NCBI RefSeq assembly: GCF_001593285.1
Contig: NZ_CP012531.1
Span: forward strand, 1-11,297
Origin: Psychrobacter sp. P2G3
GTDB lineage: Bacteria; Pseudomonadota; Gammaproteobacteria; Pseudomonadales; Moraxellaceae
Reading direction: 5' to 3'
DNA length: 11,297 nucleotides
Position 1 is the stretch's first letter. Each line of letters begins with the position of its first letter. Made by a program: the position numbers and the translations under genes. Positions 1 to 6,590 of the stretch are shown piece by piece. The notes beneath the pieces are model-generated. The model saw only the letters and a program-made list of their open reading frames with translations. It did not search any database and had not been told where the DNA came from.

Positions 1-223
1 TAGGTTCGCTACAGAGCTTACCAGTAAAGGACTTTGGAGCTGATAAAGCTACCTTTTACGACCCATAAAGCTACCTTTTACGACCCATAAAGCTACCTTT
101 TACGACCCATAAAGCTACCTTTTACGACCTTATAGATACTTTTTGGTTGCTATTGTAGCGATATCTATTTAATGTTATGGTTATGCTTAATTTATACATT
201 GTTCAATTACAGGCAAGGCAGCC
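1..223. other. Iteron-type replication origin (oriV) region
   Basis: This stretch lies upstream of the Rep_3 initiator gene and holds four tandem iterons (43-130), followed by an AT-rich leader to the repM start. An inverted repeat with 7-bp arms (ATAGATA at 132-138, TATCTAT at 162-168) flanks the likely repM promoter area and may be a Rep operator. The promoter itself is unclear; TTGGTT (143-148) or TTGTAG (153-158) could be -35 elements, but no convincing -10 partner is seen. I found no good DnaA box. In this plasmid class the Rep protein binds the iterons and melts adjacent AT-rich DNA; here that DNA could be the T-tract repeat at the other end of the window if the plasmid is circular. Confidence 0.75.
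43..130 (+). repeat. Four tandem 22-bp iterons
   Basis: Four head-to-tail copies of a 22-bp unit beginning ATAAAGCTACCTTTTACGAC start at 43, 65, 87 and 109. The first three are identical; the last differs only in its final base. The period equals two helical turns, so every copy faces the same side of the DNA, as expected for binding sites of a Rep_3 initiator and for copy-number control by handcuffing. The sequence just after (131-150) looks like a decayed fifth unit, but too weakly to count. Confidence 0.95.
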
Positions 224-1213
224 ATGACCAAAAAACAAATAGTTTCTAAAGATAACGATTTGATGGGCGCAAGTTATAGTTTAGGAGTGGCAGAGCAGCG
301 GCTTATATTCCTAGCAATCATTGAAGCAAGAGAGCAAAACAAGCTGATTGATGTCGGTAAACCTTTGCGTCTTTACGCTAAAAGCTATGAACAGCAATTC
401 AGTGTAGAAAAACATACTGCATACGAAGCCATGAAACGTGCAGTTAACGGGCTGTATGAAGCAGGATTTAGTTACGATAAAATAGAAGAGGCGAGCGGTA
501 AGAACATACATTATAAAAGCCGTTGGGTAGAGAAGATTGCTTATGCTGATGAATTGGGCTGTGTTGAGCTAACTTTTGCAAGTGATGTTATACCGCTAAT
601 AACACGCCTTGATAGCTGCTATACCGAATATGAGTTAAGGCAAGTAAGTAGCTTACAAAGTGAATATGCCATTAGATTATATGAATTAATGATACGTTGG
701 CGCTCAGTGGGCAAAACCAATAAGATAATGATTGATAGTTTACGCTCGATGCTAGGGGTTGAGCCTAATAAATACAAACAGATGAATAACTTTAAAGCAA
801 AAGTATTAGACCATGCTATAAAGCAGATTAACAATCATACGGACATTACAGCTACTTATGAGCAGCATAAGCAAGGGCGTCAGATTGCAGGCTTTACCTT
901 TAGGTTTAAAATTAAGGAAAAAGATACGAAACCTCTTGGCATAGTAAGAGATCCTCATAATATCGATTGGATAAACGGTGTTACAGATGAAGAGGTTAAA
1001 GGTATGACTCCAGCGCAAGCAGATAAGTATGCGGAGCTACTACACCAAGAACCATCAATCGTAGGCAACTGGTCAGATTGTGATAGCTACTTTAAAGCTA
1101 AGATGAAGCTGAAAAAACAACTACAAGAGCCTAGGTATGTTAGAGAGTACATGACTCATTTGCTGAGTTGCAGTGACCCTTTCAGCCCTAAACTCATAGG
1201 ATTACAAAAATGA
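224..1213 (+). CDS. repM: RepM/RepB-type plasmid replication initiator (Rep_3 family)
   Basis: This 329-aa protein is the replication initiator that binds the iterons just upstream. It has the Rep_3 layout: an N-terminal winged helix with the family-typical opening (residues 12-31, including YSLGVAEQRLIF), and a second winged helix at about residues 130-230 containing the SEYAIRLYELMIRW segment. Length is normal for Moraxellaceae RepM proteins (about 300-330 aa). ATG at 224 is preceded by AGGCAAGG at a workable distance. The stop overlaps the next ORF by ATGA, so the two are probably co-translated. The family is clear; host range and incompatibility group cannot be read from the sequence. Confidence 0.95.
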   Translation: MTKKQIVSKDNDLMGASYSLGVAEQRLIFLAIIEAREQNKLIDVGKPLRLYAKSYEQQFSVEKHTAYEAMKRAVNGLYEAGFSYDKIEEASGKNIHYKSRWVEKIAYADELGCVELTFASDVIPLITRLDSCYTEYELRQVSSLQSEYAIRLYELMIRWRSVGKTNKIMIDSLRSMLGVEPNKYKQMNNFKAKVLDHAIKQINNHTDITATYEQHKQGRQIAGFTFRFKIKEKDTKPLGIVRDPHNIDWINGVTDEEVKGMTPAQADKYAELLHQEPSIVGNWSDCDSYFKAKMKLKKQLQEPRYVREYMTHLLSCSDPFSPKLIGLQK

Positions 1214-1566
1214 TTAATTATTTTGAAAAGTTAACGAAGCAACAAGAAGCAATTCGGACTACATTGATAGATTTTTTTCCACATTTACCTATTCAATTTT
1301 ATCCATATGTTGTTTATAAATACGATAAAAAACAGCTAGTAAGCTTTTGCAGATTTTTCAACGACTGGTGGTCACTACACAAGATGTTTTACCCAGATGA
1401 CTCGAATGATGAAGGTTTTTTCCATAACATGATAGATAAAAAGTATGTAGATTACAGCACTGCAATGGATATAAGTTTTCTACAACAGCAGTCAGACGTC
1501 ATATCTGATGCTGATTTATTGGATGAATGTATTGATGAATTTTGGGATAAATTTAGAAGTAAATAA
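1210..1566 (+). CDS. Unknown 118-aa protein translationally coupled to repM
   Basis: The gene is not recognised. Its ATG overlaps the repM stop codon (ATGA at 1210-1213), and AGGA lies about 8 nt upstream inside repM, so it is most likely expressed with the initiator. The product is acidic and rich in aromatic residues (for example FFNDWWSLHKMF near residues 48-60) and ends in an acidic amphipathic stretch. There is no signal peptide, membrane segment or metal motif. In Moraxellaceae plasmids the slot after repM is often filled by an HTH DNA-binding protein; this is not that protein, whose likely counterpart lies at 7434-7943. A role in replication or copy control is inferred only from position. 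Confidence 0.7.
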   Translation: MINYFEKLTKQQEAIRTTLIDFFPHLPIQFYPYVVYKYDKKQLVSFCRFFNDWWSLHKMFYPDDSNDEGFFHNMIDKKYVDYSTAMDISFLQQQSDVISDADLLDECIDEFWDKFRSK

Positions 1567-1641
1567 GAATTAAGCTTCAAACAGTCAAAATGATGAGTAT
1601 TATTAGCAGCAATTCTATCAAACAAAACAGTAAGGCTACCA

Positions 1642-4443
1642 ATGAGTTTAGACTATCAGCATATCCGTGAGCAGCTACACCGTATTATCCATGACTATAA
1701 AGACGCTGAAGGGTATGAGAGAGGTCAAAGCCAGAACTTTTGGACGCAGATCTTCAATGCTTACGGTGTATCTGGGCAAGTACAGTCAAAAGCATTTGAG
1801 CATCGTCTAAAAGACGATAAGTCTCAAAAGTATGTTGATGCTTTTATTCCTAAACTGGTGATGATTGAACAAAAAAGCCGTGGTCTTGATCTCAATAAAG
1901 CCTATAACCAAGTCAGCAAATACTACGAGCGCCTAAGCGCAGCAGATAAGCCAAGATATATCGTGTTATCCAACTTTGATGAACTATGGCTATTCGATAT
2001 TGAAAACCCTCTGAACATCAAAGAATATAAATGTCCTATTGCTGACCTACCTAAAAATGCTGAATGGTTGGACTTCTTAGCACCAAATGCGGCAATGGCT
2101 GAGATAGTTGAAGAAAACCCGATTAACCGTCAGGCAACTGAAATGGTCGCTAAGCTACATCAAGCGTTTATCTCCGATGGGGTTAATGCGGATGAATTAG
2201 CATTATTTCTAACCCGTCTAATCTTTTGTTTCTTTGCCGATGACACTGGCATCTTTGGACAAAAAAACCTGTTAGATGGGTTACTCACGAATGAGGCAAG
2301 GAGTGACGGTAGCAACCTCAACGAGGTATTTACCACGCTGTTTGATACTTTAAACACTAAAGATCGCTCAAGTCGCCTGCCTGAAAGCTATGCTGCCTTT
2401 GCTTACATCAACGGTGATCTGTTCTCTCAGTCAATCCGCATCCCTTACTTTGATAAAAACCTCTATAACCTAGTCGTTCAGTGCAATAACCTTGATTGGA
2501 GCGAGATTAGCCCTGCTATTTTTGGCTCAATGTTTCAAAGCGTACTCGATATAGATGACACAGCAGACAGCGACGATAAGCGTCGTGAGTTTGGTGCTCA
2601 CTACACTAGTGAAAAGAACATTTTAAAGGTCATCAATTCTTTATTCTTGCAAGACCTACGTGACGAGTTCTCAAAATGCGCTAAAGATAAGCCAAGAGCG
2701 TTAAAGCTCTATGAAAAACTTCCTACATTAAAATTCTTTGATCCTGCTTGTGGCTGTGGCAACTTCCTGATTATTGCTTATCGCGAATTGCGTCTGTTAG
2801 AAAATCAGCTGATCGCACAGATTTACGGTGACCAAAGAGGTTTACTTGATATTAGTAGTATGTGCCAGGTTACGGTAGAACAATTCTATGGCATTGAGAT
2901 TGAACCACACGCGGCTCATATCGCAAGGGTAGCCATGTGGATTACCGATCATCAACTGAACCAAGCCACTGCTGAGCGCTTTGGTACAACACGCCCTACA
3001 ACGCCCATTGTGTACAGTCCACACATTACAGAGGGTAATGCCCTACAAATTGACTGGGAGGACGTTCTAGCGGCAAATGAGTGCGATTTTGTGATGGGCA
3101 ATCCACCCTTCATTGGTGCTAAATATCAAACTAAAGAGCAAAAGGCAGACCTGGAAAATGTAGCGAAGCAAGTAAAAAACTACAAAACCTTAGACTATGT
3201 TGCAGGTTGGTACATAAGAGCTATGCAATATATGCAAGGAGTTAGTAAACAAAATCATCAAGTTGAAACTGCATTTGTTTCTACTAACTCTATTTCTCAA
3301 GGTGAGCAGGTAGCTATTTTATGGAAATACCTCTTAGTGGAATGTGGTGGTTATATTAACTTCGCCCATCAGACATTTAGCTGGACTAATGAAGGTAAGG
3401 GCGTGGCAGCAGTGCATTGCGTAATTATTGGCTATGGTTTGAATGAACGTAGTGACAAAATATTATTTAGCTATACAGATATCAAAGGTGAACCAATACC
3501 GAATAAAGCTAAAACGATTAACGGTTATCTTATAAATGGTGAAGTAATATTCTTTGATAAGACAAGAAACCAAATATCAAATGAGATAAAAATGGAAAAA
3601 GGTAGTTACTCTACCTGTAGTGGCAACTTGGTCATGTCTCCCGATGAAAAGAATAATTTAATTGCAACTGAACCGTTAGCAGAGCAGTATATTCGCCCTT
3701 TTATGGGCGCAGAAGAATTCCTGAACGATAAAGAAAGGTTTTGCCTATGGTTTGATGGTATCGACGTAATCAAATTAAATAAAGATTTAGCCCAAATGCC
3801 ACAAGTCAGGCAACGTATTGACAATGTGAAAACATTTCGATTAGCTAGCACTAAAAAAGCGACACAAAAAAAAGCTGAGCAACCGCATTTGTTTGATGAA
3901 AATCGTCAACCCCCTAAAGGACAGAATCTACTTATAATCCCTGTAGTGAGTTCCGAGAATAGAAAGTACCTACCAGTTGGATTCGTCTCATCAGATATAG
4001 TAAATTATTATGCAAACCTGATGCTTGCTAACGCGACGCTTTATCACTTTGGAGTATTAAACTCAGCAATGCATAATGCTTTTATGCGTCTAACAGCTGG
4101 TCGCCTAAAAAGTGATTACCGCTACTCAAATACTATCGTTTATAACAACTTCTTATATCCTTTTGATGCCGAAGATGTAGATAATAAAACATTGAAAACT
4201 AAAGATGTTATTGGATCGGCTGCTCAAGTCGTTTTAGATGCTCGTAAGCACTACCAAGACGGTAGCGAGAATGCACCAACGCTCGCTAAGCTTTACAATA
4301 CTTACATGATTGATCCTTATCCTGAGCTAACCAAAGCTCATAATGCACTTGATAAGGCAGTAGATAAAGCTTACGGCTACAAGGGTAAGGGCGACGATGC
4401 TAGTCGTGTAGAGTTTTTACTTAAACGCATAGCAGACATGTAA
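1642..4443 (+). CDS. MmeI-like type IIL restriction-modification enzyme
   Basis: This 933-aa single-chain enzyme would both cut and N6-adenine-methylate DNA. The N-terminal nuclease has the MmeI-type PD-(D/E)XK pattern D66-x9-E76-x-K78. A helical spacer spans about 150-310. The gamma-class methyltransferase follows: motif X region GAHYTS (318-323), SAM-binding motif I DPACGCGNF (367-375), motif II GIEIEP (417-422) and catalytic NPPF (487-490). The target-recognition domain covers about 620-860, with the conserved GRLKSDYRYSNTIVYNNF element near its end, and a C-terminal helical domain closes the protein. MmeI itself is about 919 aa, so this is full length. GTAAGG lies 6 nt before the ATG; TTCAAA (1576) and TATTAT (1598) may form a promoter. 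Members methylate one strand and cut about 20 nt away; the recognition sequence here is unknown. The gene stands alone, needing no separate S or R subunit. Confidence 0.93.
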   Translation: MSLDYQHIREQLHRIIHDYKDAEGYERGQSQNFWTQIFNAYGVSGQVQSKAFEHRLKDDKSQKYVDAFIPKLVMIEQKSRGLDLNKAYNQVSKYYERLSAADKPRYIVLSNFDELWLFDIENPLNIKEYKCPIADLPKNAEWLDFLAPNAAMAEIVEENPINRQATEMVAKLHQAFISDGVNADELALFLTRLIFCFFADDTGIFGQKNLLDGLLTNEARSDGSNLNEVFTTLFDTLNTKDRSSRLPESYAAFAYINGDLFSQSIRIPYFDKNLYNLVVQCNNLDWSEISPAIFGSMFQSVLDIDDTADSDDKRREFGAHYTSEKNILKVINSLFLQDLRDEFSKCAKDKPRALKLYEKLPTLKFFDPACGCGNFLIIAYRELRLLENQLIAQIYGDQRGLLDISSMCQVTVEQFYGIEIEPHAAHIARVAMWITDHQLNQATAERFGTTRPTTPIVYSPHITEGNALQIDWEDVLAANECDFVMGNPPFIGAKYQTKEQKADLENVAKQVKNYKTLDYVAGWYIRAMQYMQGVSKQNHQVETAFVSTNSISQGEQVAILWKYLLVECGGYINFAHQTFSWTNEGKGVAAVHCVIIGYGLNERSDKILFSYTDIKGEPIPNKAKTINGYLINGEVIFFDKTRNQISNEIKMEKGSYSTCSGNLVMSPDEKNNLIATEPLAEQYIRPFMGAEEFLNDKERFCLWFDGIDVIKLNKDLAQMPQVRQRIDNVKTFRLASTKKATQKKAEQPHLFDENRQPPKGQNLLIIPVVSSENRKYLPVGFVSSDIVNYYANLMLANATLYHFGVLNSAMHNAFMRLTAGRLKSDYRYSNTIVYNNFLYPFDAEDVDNKTLKTKDVIGSAAQVVLDARKHYQDGSENAPTLAKLYNTYMIDPYPELTKAHNALDKAVDKAYGYKGKGDDASRVEFLLKRIADM

Positions 4444-4464
4444 ATGCACAGCCTAAAAACCCTA

Positions 4465-4498
4465 TTAAGCTCCTGACTTTTAAAAGTCAGGAGCTTAA
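4465..4498. terminator. Perfect 34-bp palindrome, bidirectional terminator
   Basis: Two 17-nt arms (left TTAAGCTCCTGACTTTT) form an uninterrupted palindrome between the converging restriction-modification gene (stop 4443) and the minus-strand gene ending at 4504. The GC-rich part AGCTCCTGAC gives a stable stem with a TTTTAAAA apex. The classical U-run is weak on the plus side but present as AGGGTTTTT on the minus side. Position and symmetry make a shared terminator the best reading. Confidence 0.75.
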
Positions 4499-4503
4499 AA
4501 TCT

Positions 4504-4899
4504 TTAGTGGGCAAAATCTGTTAAATTAACAGTAAATGTTGGGATAACCCTAAACTGGTCAGAAGTTTCAAATAAAAAGCATATATCAGTTTTATACTTT
4601 TCTGCTACTTTTTTAGCTATATCTAGGGCTTCGGAAAAGTCCTCAAACCTTAATCCCAAATCTGGTATTTTTGCATAAGCTATATTTGTTTGATCAGGTG
4701 TATCTTCAAATTTAGCTACAAACTCATCAGATTCTACGATATTTATAATATAGCCTAGAAACTCACTATTATCAGGAAGATCAAATTCTTTGTAGATTTC
4801 TTCAATAGGTCTTTCGCTAATATTAAGCTGTTCTAACCTTCTCTTCTTAGCTCCTGCTTCACGCTGTTCTTTAGTACCTCTACTCTTTGCTTGTCCCAT
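4504..4899 (-). CDS. Unknown 131-aa protein with MGQAKSRGT N-terminus
   Basis: Function is not recognised. The first 25 residues are very basic and begin MGQAKSRGTKEQREA, a leader I associate with several otherwise unrelated small bacterial proteins of unknown function. The rest is acidic, with a predicted alpha/beta pattern (helix around 82-97, strands near 102-110 and 114-125). There is no transmembrane segment or cysteine pattern. The start is well supported: GAGAGG lies 7 nt before the ATG on the minus strand. TATACT (4937 down to 4932) could be the -10 box, with only a poor -35. It has its own upstream gap of about 80 bp, so it may be transcribed apart from the RHH gene. Confidence 0.75.
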   Translation of the reverse strand: MGQAKSRGTKEQREAGAKKRRLEQLNISERPIEEIYKEFDLPDNSEFLGYIINIVESDEFVAKFEDTPDQTNIAYAKIPDLGLRFEDFSEALDIAKKVAEKYKTDICFLFETSDQFRVIPTFTVNLTDFAH

Positions 4900-4981
4900 A
4901 CCATTACCTCTCGAATTAAATATTAGTCATTAGTATATTCATAGCAAATTGAAGAATAAAATTGTTTAGTTAAAGCAATTA

Positions 4982-5356
4982 TCATTCCAAACTATTGTAT
5001 GCCATTATTCCTGCTTTATCGACCAATCTTTGAGCGTTGCCAACTTTGTTAGGTGCTGCTACCTCTCTTAATATTAATAACGATTCTAGCACTATCGGCA
5101 TCAAAACATTTACCATATCATTCTGATTTGATGTGCTCTCTACCGTTTTTGATCCTTCGTCGTTCGACTGTAATAAGTGCAGAATTTCACTAATATCTCC
5201 TTTCATAAATTGAAGGTCTTCAAGAAAGTTATTGGTATCTGACTCCAGTTTTTTCTTCAAGTAGCCACCAGGCGTTTGCCCTGCCTCTGCTGCTATCGCT
5301 TCTAGTTTTAGGTAGATTTCTGGCTTTAATCTAAATGATACAGTAGGGGTACTCAT
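4982..5356 (-). CDS. Ribbon-helix-helix protein, probable relaxosome/mobilisation accessory
   Basis: This 124-aa protein begins with a likely RHH domain (residues 4-38: a strand TVSFRL, then two helices around EIYLKLEAIAAEAG and TPGGYLKKKLE), the fold used by MobC-, TraY- and TrwA-like proteins that bind oriT. The C-terminal half is helical (about 85-123) and may mediate oligomerisation. I chose ATG at 5356 because AAGGA lies 6 nt upstream; the reading frame also extends to a TTG at 5374, but that includes the Shine-Dalgarno and is unlikely. It lies divergent to the HTH gene at 5817, with the oriT candidate between them. A chromosomal-style transcription repressor or the antitoxin of a lost toxin are alternatives. 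No relaxase gene is present. Confidence 0.6.
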   Translation of the reverse strand: MSTPTVSFRLKPEIYLKLEAIAAEAGQTPGGYLKKKLESDTNNFLEDLQFMKGDISEILHLLQSNDEGSKTVESTSNQNDMVNVLMPIVLESLLILREVAAPNKVGNAQRLVDKAGIMAYNSLE

Positions 5357-5360
5357 AATT

Positions 5361-5440
5361 ATCCTTGTTTGCAATTTGTAGACAGTAATATATCATATAA
5401 ACCAGCTACTTAAATTAATTTTGTTTGCACTTTGCATGCA
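5361..5440 (-). promoter_or_regulatory. Promoter/operator region of the RHH gene
   Basis: Since a strong bidirectional terminator lies at 5442-5489, the promoter of the minus-strand RHH gene must fall here. On the minus strand TATGAT (5397 down to 5392) or TATATT (5392 down to 5387) could be the -10; no good -35 is seen. Three TGCAAA-like elements occur (two adjacent near 5425-5438, one at the Shine-Dalgarno near 5368-5374) and could be RHH operators. This is inference from position and repetition. Confidence 0.35.
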
Positions 5441-5441
5441 G

Positions 5442-5489
5442 AAAAAAGCATCTTAAATCAGGTAAGTTACTGATTTAAGATGCTTTTTT
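5442..5489. terminator. Strong bidirectional hairpin terminator (20-bp arms)
   Basis: The left arm AAAAAAGCATCTTAAATCAG (5442-5461) and its exact reverse complement (5470-5489) surround an 8-nt loop, GTAAGTTA. The stem ends in a run of seven T on the plus strand and six T on the minus strand, so it can stop transcription in both directions. It has no upstream gene in its own direction and lies between the oriT candidate and the RHH gene, so it would insulate that gene from transcription out of the oriT/stb region. A structural role in plasmid transfer is an alternative. Confidence 0.75.
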
Positions 5490-5490
5490 T

Positions 5491-5542
5491 CATCCCGATA
5501 GGGTGCGTAAGGTGTAGTCATTAAATTGGATAATTTAATGAC
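5491..5542 (-). other. Candidate origin of transfer (IncQ/MOBQ-like oriT)
   Basis: Read on the minus strand, an inverted repeat with 11-nt arms (GTCATTAAATT and AATTTAATGAC, 4-nt loop, 5517-5542) is followed by TACACC and then TTACGCACCCTATCGGGAT (5510 down to 5492). IncQ-type origins have an inverted repeat directly 5' of a nick region with core TAAGTGCGC/CCT; related Gram-positive origins continue with a TACGGGAT-like tail, as I recall. The similarity is GC(A/G)CCCT then CGGGAT. By analogy the nick would fall on the minus strand between 5503 and 5502. The neighbouring RHH gene fits. The match is imperfect and from memory, and no relaxase is encoded here. Confidence 0.5.
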
Positions 5543-5549
5543 CAAAAAG

Positions 5550-5579
5550 CAGGTAGAGAAATCGGTTATTTTCTACCTG
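5550..5579. repeat. Inverted repeat, CAGGTAGA arms
   Basis: CAGGTAGA (5550-5557) and TCTACCTG (5572-5579) are perfect inverted copies; G-T and A-T pairs extend the stem inward by three, leaving a loop of about 8 nt. It lies directly between the oriT candidate and the next palindrome. Function unknown; an accessory-protein site or a short RNA hairpin are possible. Confidence 0.55.
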
Positions 5580-5582
5580 TCG

Positions 5583-5608
5583 TAAGCCTTTTTAGCTAAA
5601 AAGGCTTA
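5583..5608. repeat. Perfect 26-bp palindrome
   Basis: Two 13-nt halves (left half TAAGCCTTTTTAG) form an uninterrupted palindrome just upstream of the phased repeats. With its internal T and A runs it might act as a terminator or as a protein-binding site bounding the repeat array. It is the last of four inverted repeats packed between 5442 and 5608. Confidence 0.65.
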
Positions 5609-5620
5609 TAAGAGCGTTAC

Positions 5621-5759
5621 ACAAGCAAAAACTAAGCAAACTACGAGCATTTCGCTAGCAAATTATGAGCAAATATAATAAGAAAGCTGTATTATGAGCA
5701 AAATACAAGCAAAAACTAAGCAAACTACAAGCATTTCACTAGCAAATTATGAGCAAATA
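5621..5759 (+). repeat. Eleven AGCA-core 11-bp phased repeats in two blocks (5 + 6)
   Basis: AGCA (mostly AGCAAA) begins at 5624, 5635, 5646, 5657 and 5668, then at 5697, 5708, 5719, 5730, 5741 and 5752: exactly 11 bp apart within each block, with a 29-bp step between blocks. As units, the 11-mers run 5621-5675 and 5694-5759. The array also reads as a 57-bp direct repeat (5621-5677 and 5705-5761) with two G-to-A differences at 5645 and 5654. Phasing near one helical turn implies cooperative binding along one face. This matches partition-type sites; R388 stbS has two sets of five 9-bp repeats with 2-bp spacers, and its unit TTGCATCAT resembles TTTGCTCAT, the reverse complement of one copy here. 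The gene at 5817 is the likely binder. Confidence 0.9.
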
Positions 5760-5816
5760 TATTTAACACCTTGTACTCATATTAGTGACCGCTAAAAAGC
5801 AGATAGAGAGCAATTT

Positions 5817-6218
5817 ATGGCTAAGAGAACAAAGTTTTCCAAGTTTCGTGATCTTTATGAAGTGATCGAAGAGCTGGCTGTTTCATATACCTATGAAGGC
5901 GTGGTTGAGATATTAGCTGAGCGCCATGACCTCATTCTAACGACTGGCACACTGACCAATTATCTTTATCGCTATAGAAAAGAATCAAAGGAATTGTCTG
6001 CCGCTACAGATAATTCTAGCAGTAATGTTGAGGTTAAACCTGAGGCAAGAAAACAAATTTTTGTTGACTTATATTCTAATGACTCAATCCAAGAAAGTAA
6101 TACAGATGCTAGTGATGAGCCATATGTACAGCCCACGCATGAAGAATTAGATACGGCTATGAAGAGATTTGAAGCGAAGCTAGCAAATAAAAGAAATAGA
6201 TCTCTTCTTGATAGGTAA
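5817..6218 (+). CDS. Small HTH DNA-binding protein, StbA-like (or TraK-like)
   Basis: This 133-aa protein has a basic N-terminus (MAKRTKFSKF) and a helical segment at about 12-55 that reads as a helix-turn-helix: YEGVVEILAERHDL followed by the likely recognition helix in TTGTLTNYLYRYRKE. A polar, acidic, probably disordered linker spans about 57-110, and a short basic helix ends the chain (about 108-130, RFEAKLANKRNR). That is the plan of R388 StbA: an N-terminal HTH that binds 11-bp-spaced repeats in front of its own gene, plus a flexible C-terminal half. RP4 TraK, which wraps oriT, is similar in size and is the main alternative. The phased repeats directly upstream support self-regulation. 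AGAG about 8 nt before the ATG is a weak Shine-Dalgarno. Family assignment is by architecture and context, not by alignment. Confidence 0.6.
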   Translation: MAKRTKFSKFRDLYEVIEELAVSYTYEGVVEILAERHDLILTTGTLTNYLYRYRKESKELSAATDNSSSNVEVKPEARKQIFVDLYSNDSIQESNTDASDEPYVQPTHEELDTAMKRFEAKLANKRNRSLLDR

Positions 6219-6285
6219 GCTATTGATGATAAATAAATAAAAATTTCATAAAGGGACATTTTCCGAGTGTGAAAAGGAGTAATTT

Positions 6286-6546
6286 ATGAGTATTGAAGGT
6301 ATATCAGTAGCAAGTAACCATTTCATGATGTTTGAAGAGGCGCAACGAGAATACTACCGTCAAATGGGTCGTCTTAACACCTTTGGTTTAGAAAACGAGA
6401 CTCATAGCGATAGTATACGTAAAAAAATGTTTGAATTAAAAGATGAGGAACGTTTGCTGAGAGAATATAGCGCGAGCGAACTCTACGTCATACAAAAAGA
6501 GCTAAAACTGAAAATTAATGATTTTCTGCGTGAATTGGATGGGTAG
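6286..6546 (+). CDS. Unknown 86-aa protein downstream of the StbA-like gene
   Basis: Not recognised. A strong Shine-Dalgarno (AAAGGAG, 7 nt before the ATG) shows it is translated. The product is charged and almost wholly helical, with a probable coiled coil or helical hairpin from about residue 42 (SIRKKMFELKDEERLL) to 84. There are no cysteines, membrane segments or signal peptide. It follows the StbA-like gene by 67 bp with no terminator between, so an operon is likely. A partner in segregation or mobilisation is inferred only from position. Confidence 0.65.
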   Translation: MSIEGISVASNHFMMFEEAQREYYRQMGRLNTFGLENETHSDSIRKKMFELKDEERLLREYSASELYVIQKELKLKINDFLRELDG

Positions 6547-6590
6547 CGCGTTACTGTCACTATTTGTGAAAGACCAAAGCCCCAAAATTA

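Noticed and set aside
192..200. DnaA box TTATACATT
   Set aside because: The last bases differ from TTATNCACA and there is no second copy nearby; AT-rich DNA gives such matches by chance.
5357..5374. Upstream TTG start for the RHH gene, adding six residues
   Set aside because: The extension contains the Shine-Dalgarno AAGGA used by the ATG at 5356.
5500..5527. XerC/XerD pdif-like site with the GGTGTA spacer
   Set aside because: The spacer matches Moraxellaceae pdif sites, but by eye the flanking 11-mers match canonical XerC and XerD halves only about 7/11 or less and 5/11. No second copy was found that would flank a module. The oriT reading explains the inverted repeat better.
5621..5761. 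CRISPR array
   Set aside because: The units are 11 bp in strict phase without unique spacers, and no cas gene is present. This is a protein-binding array.
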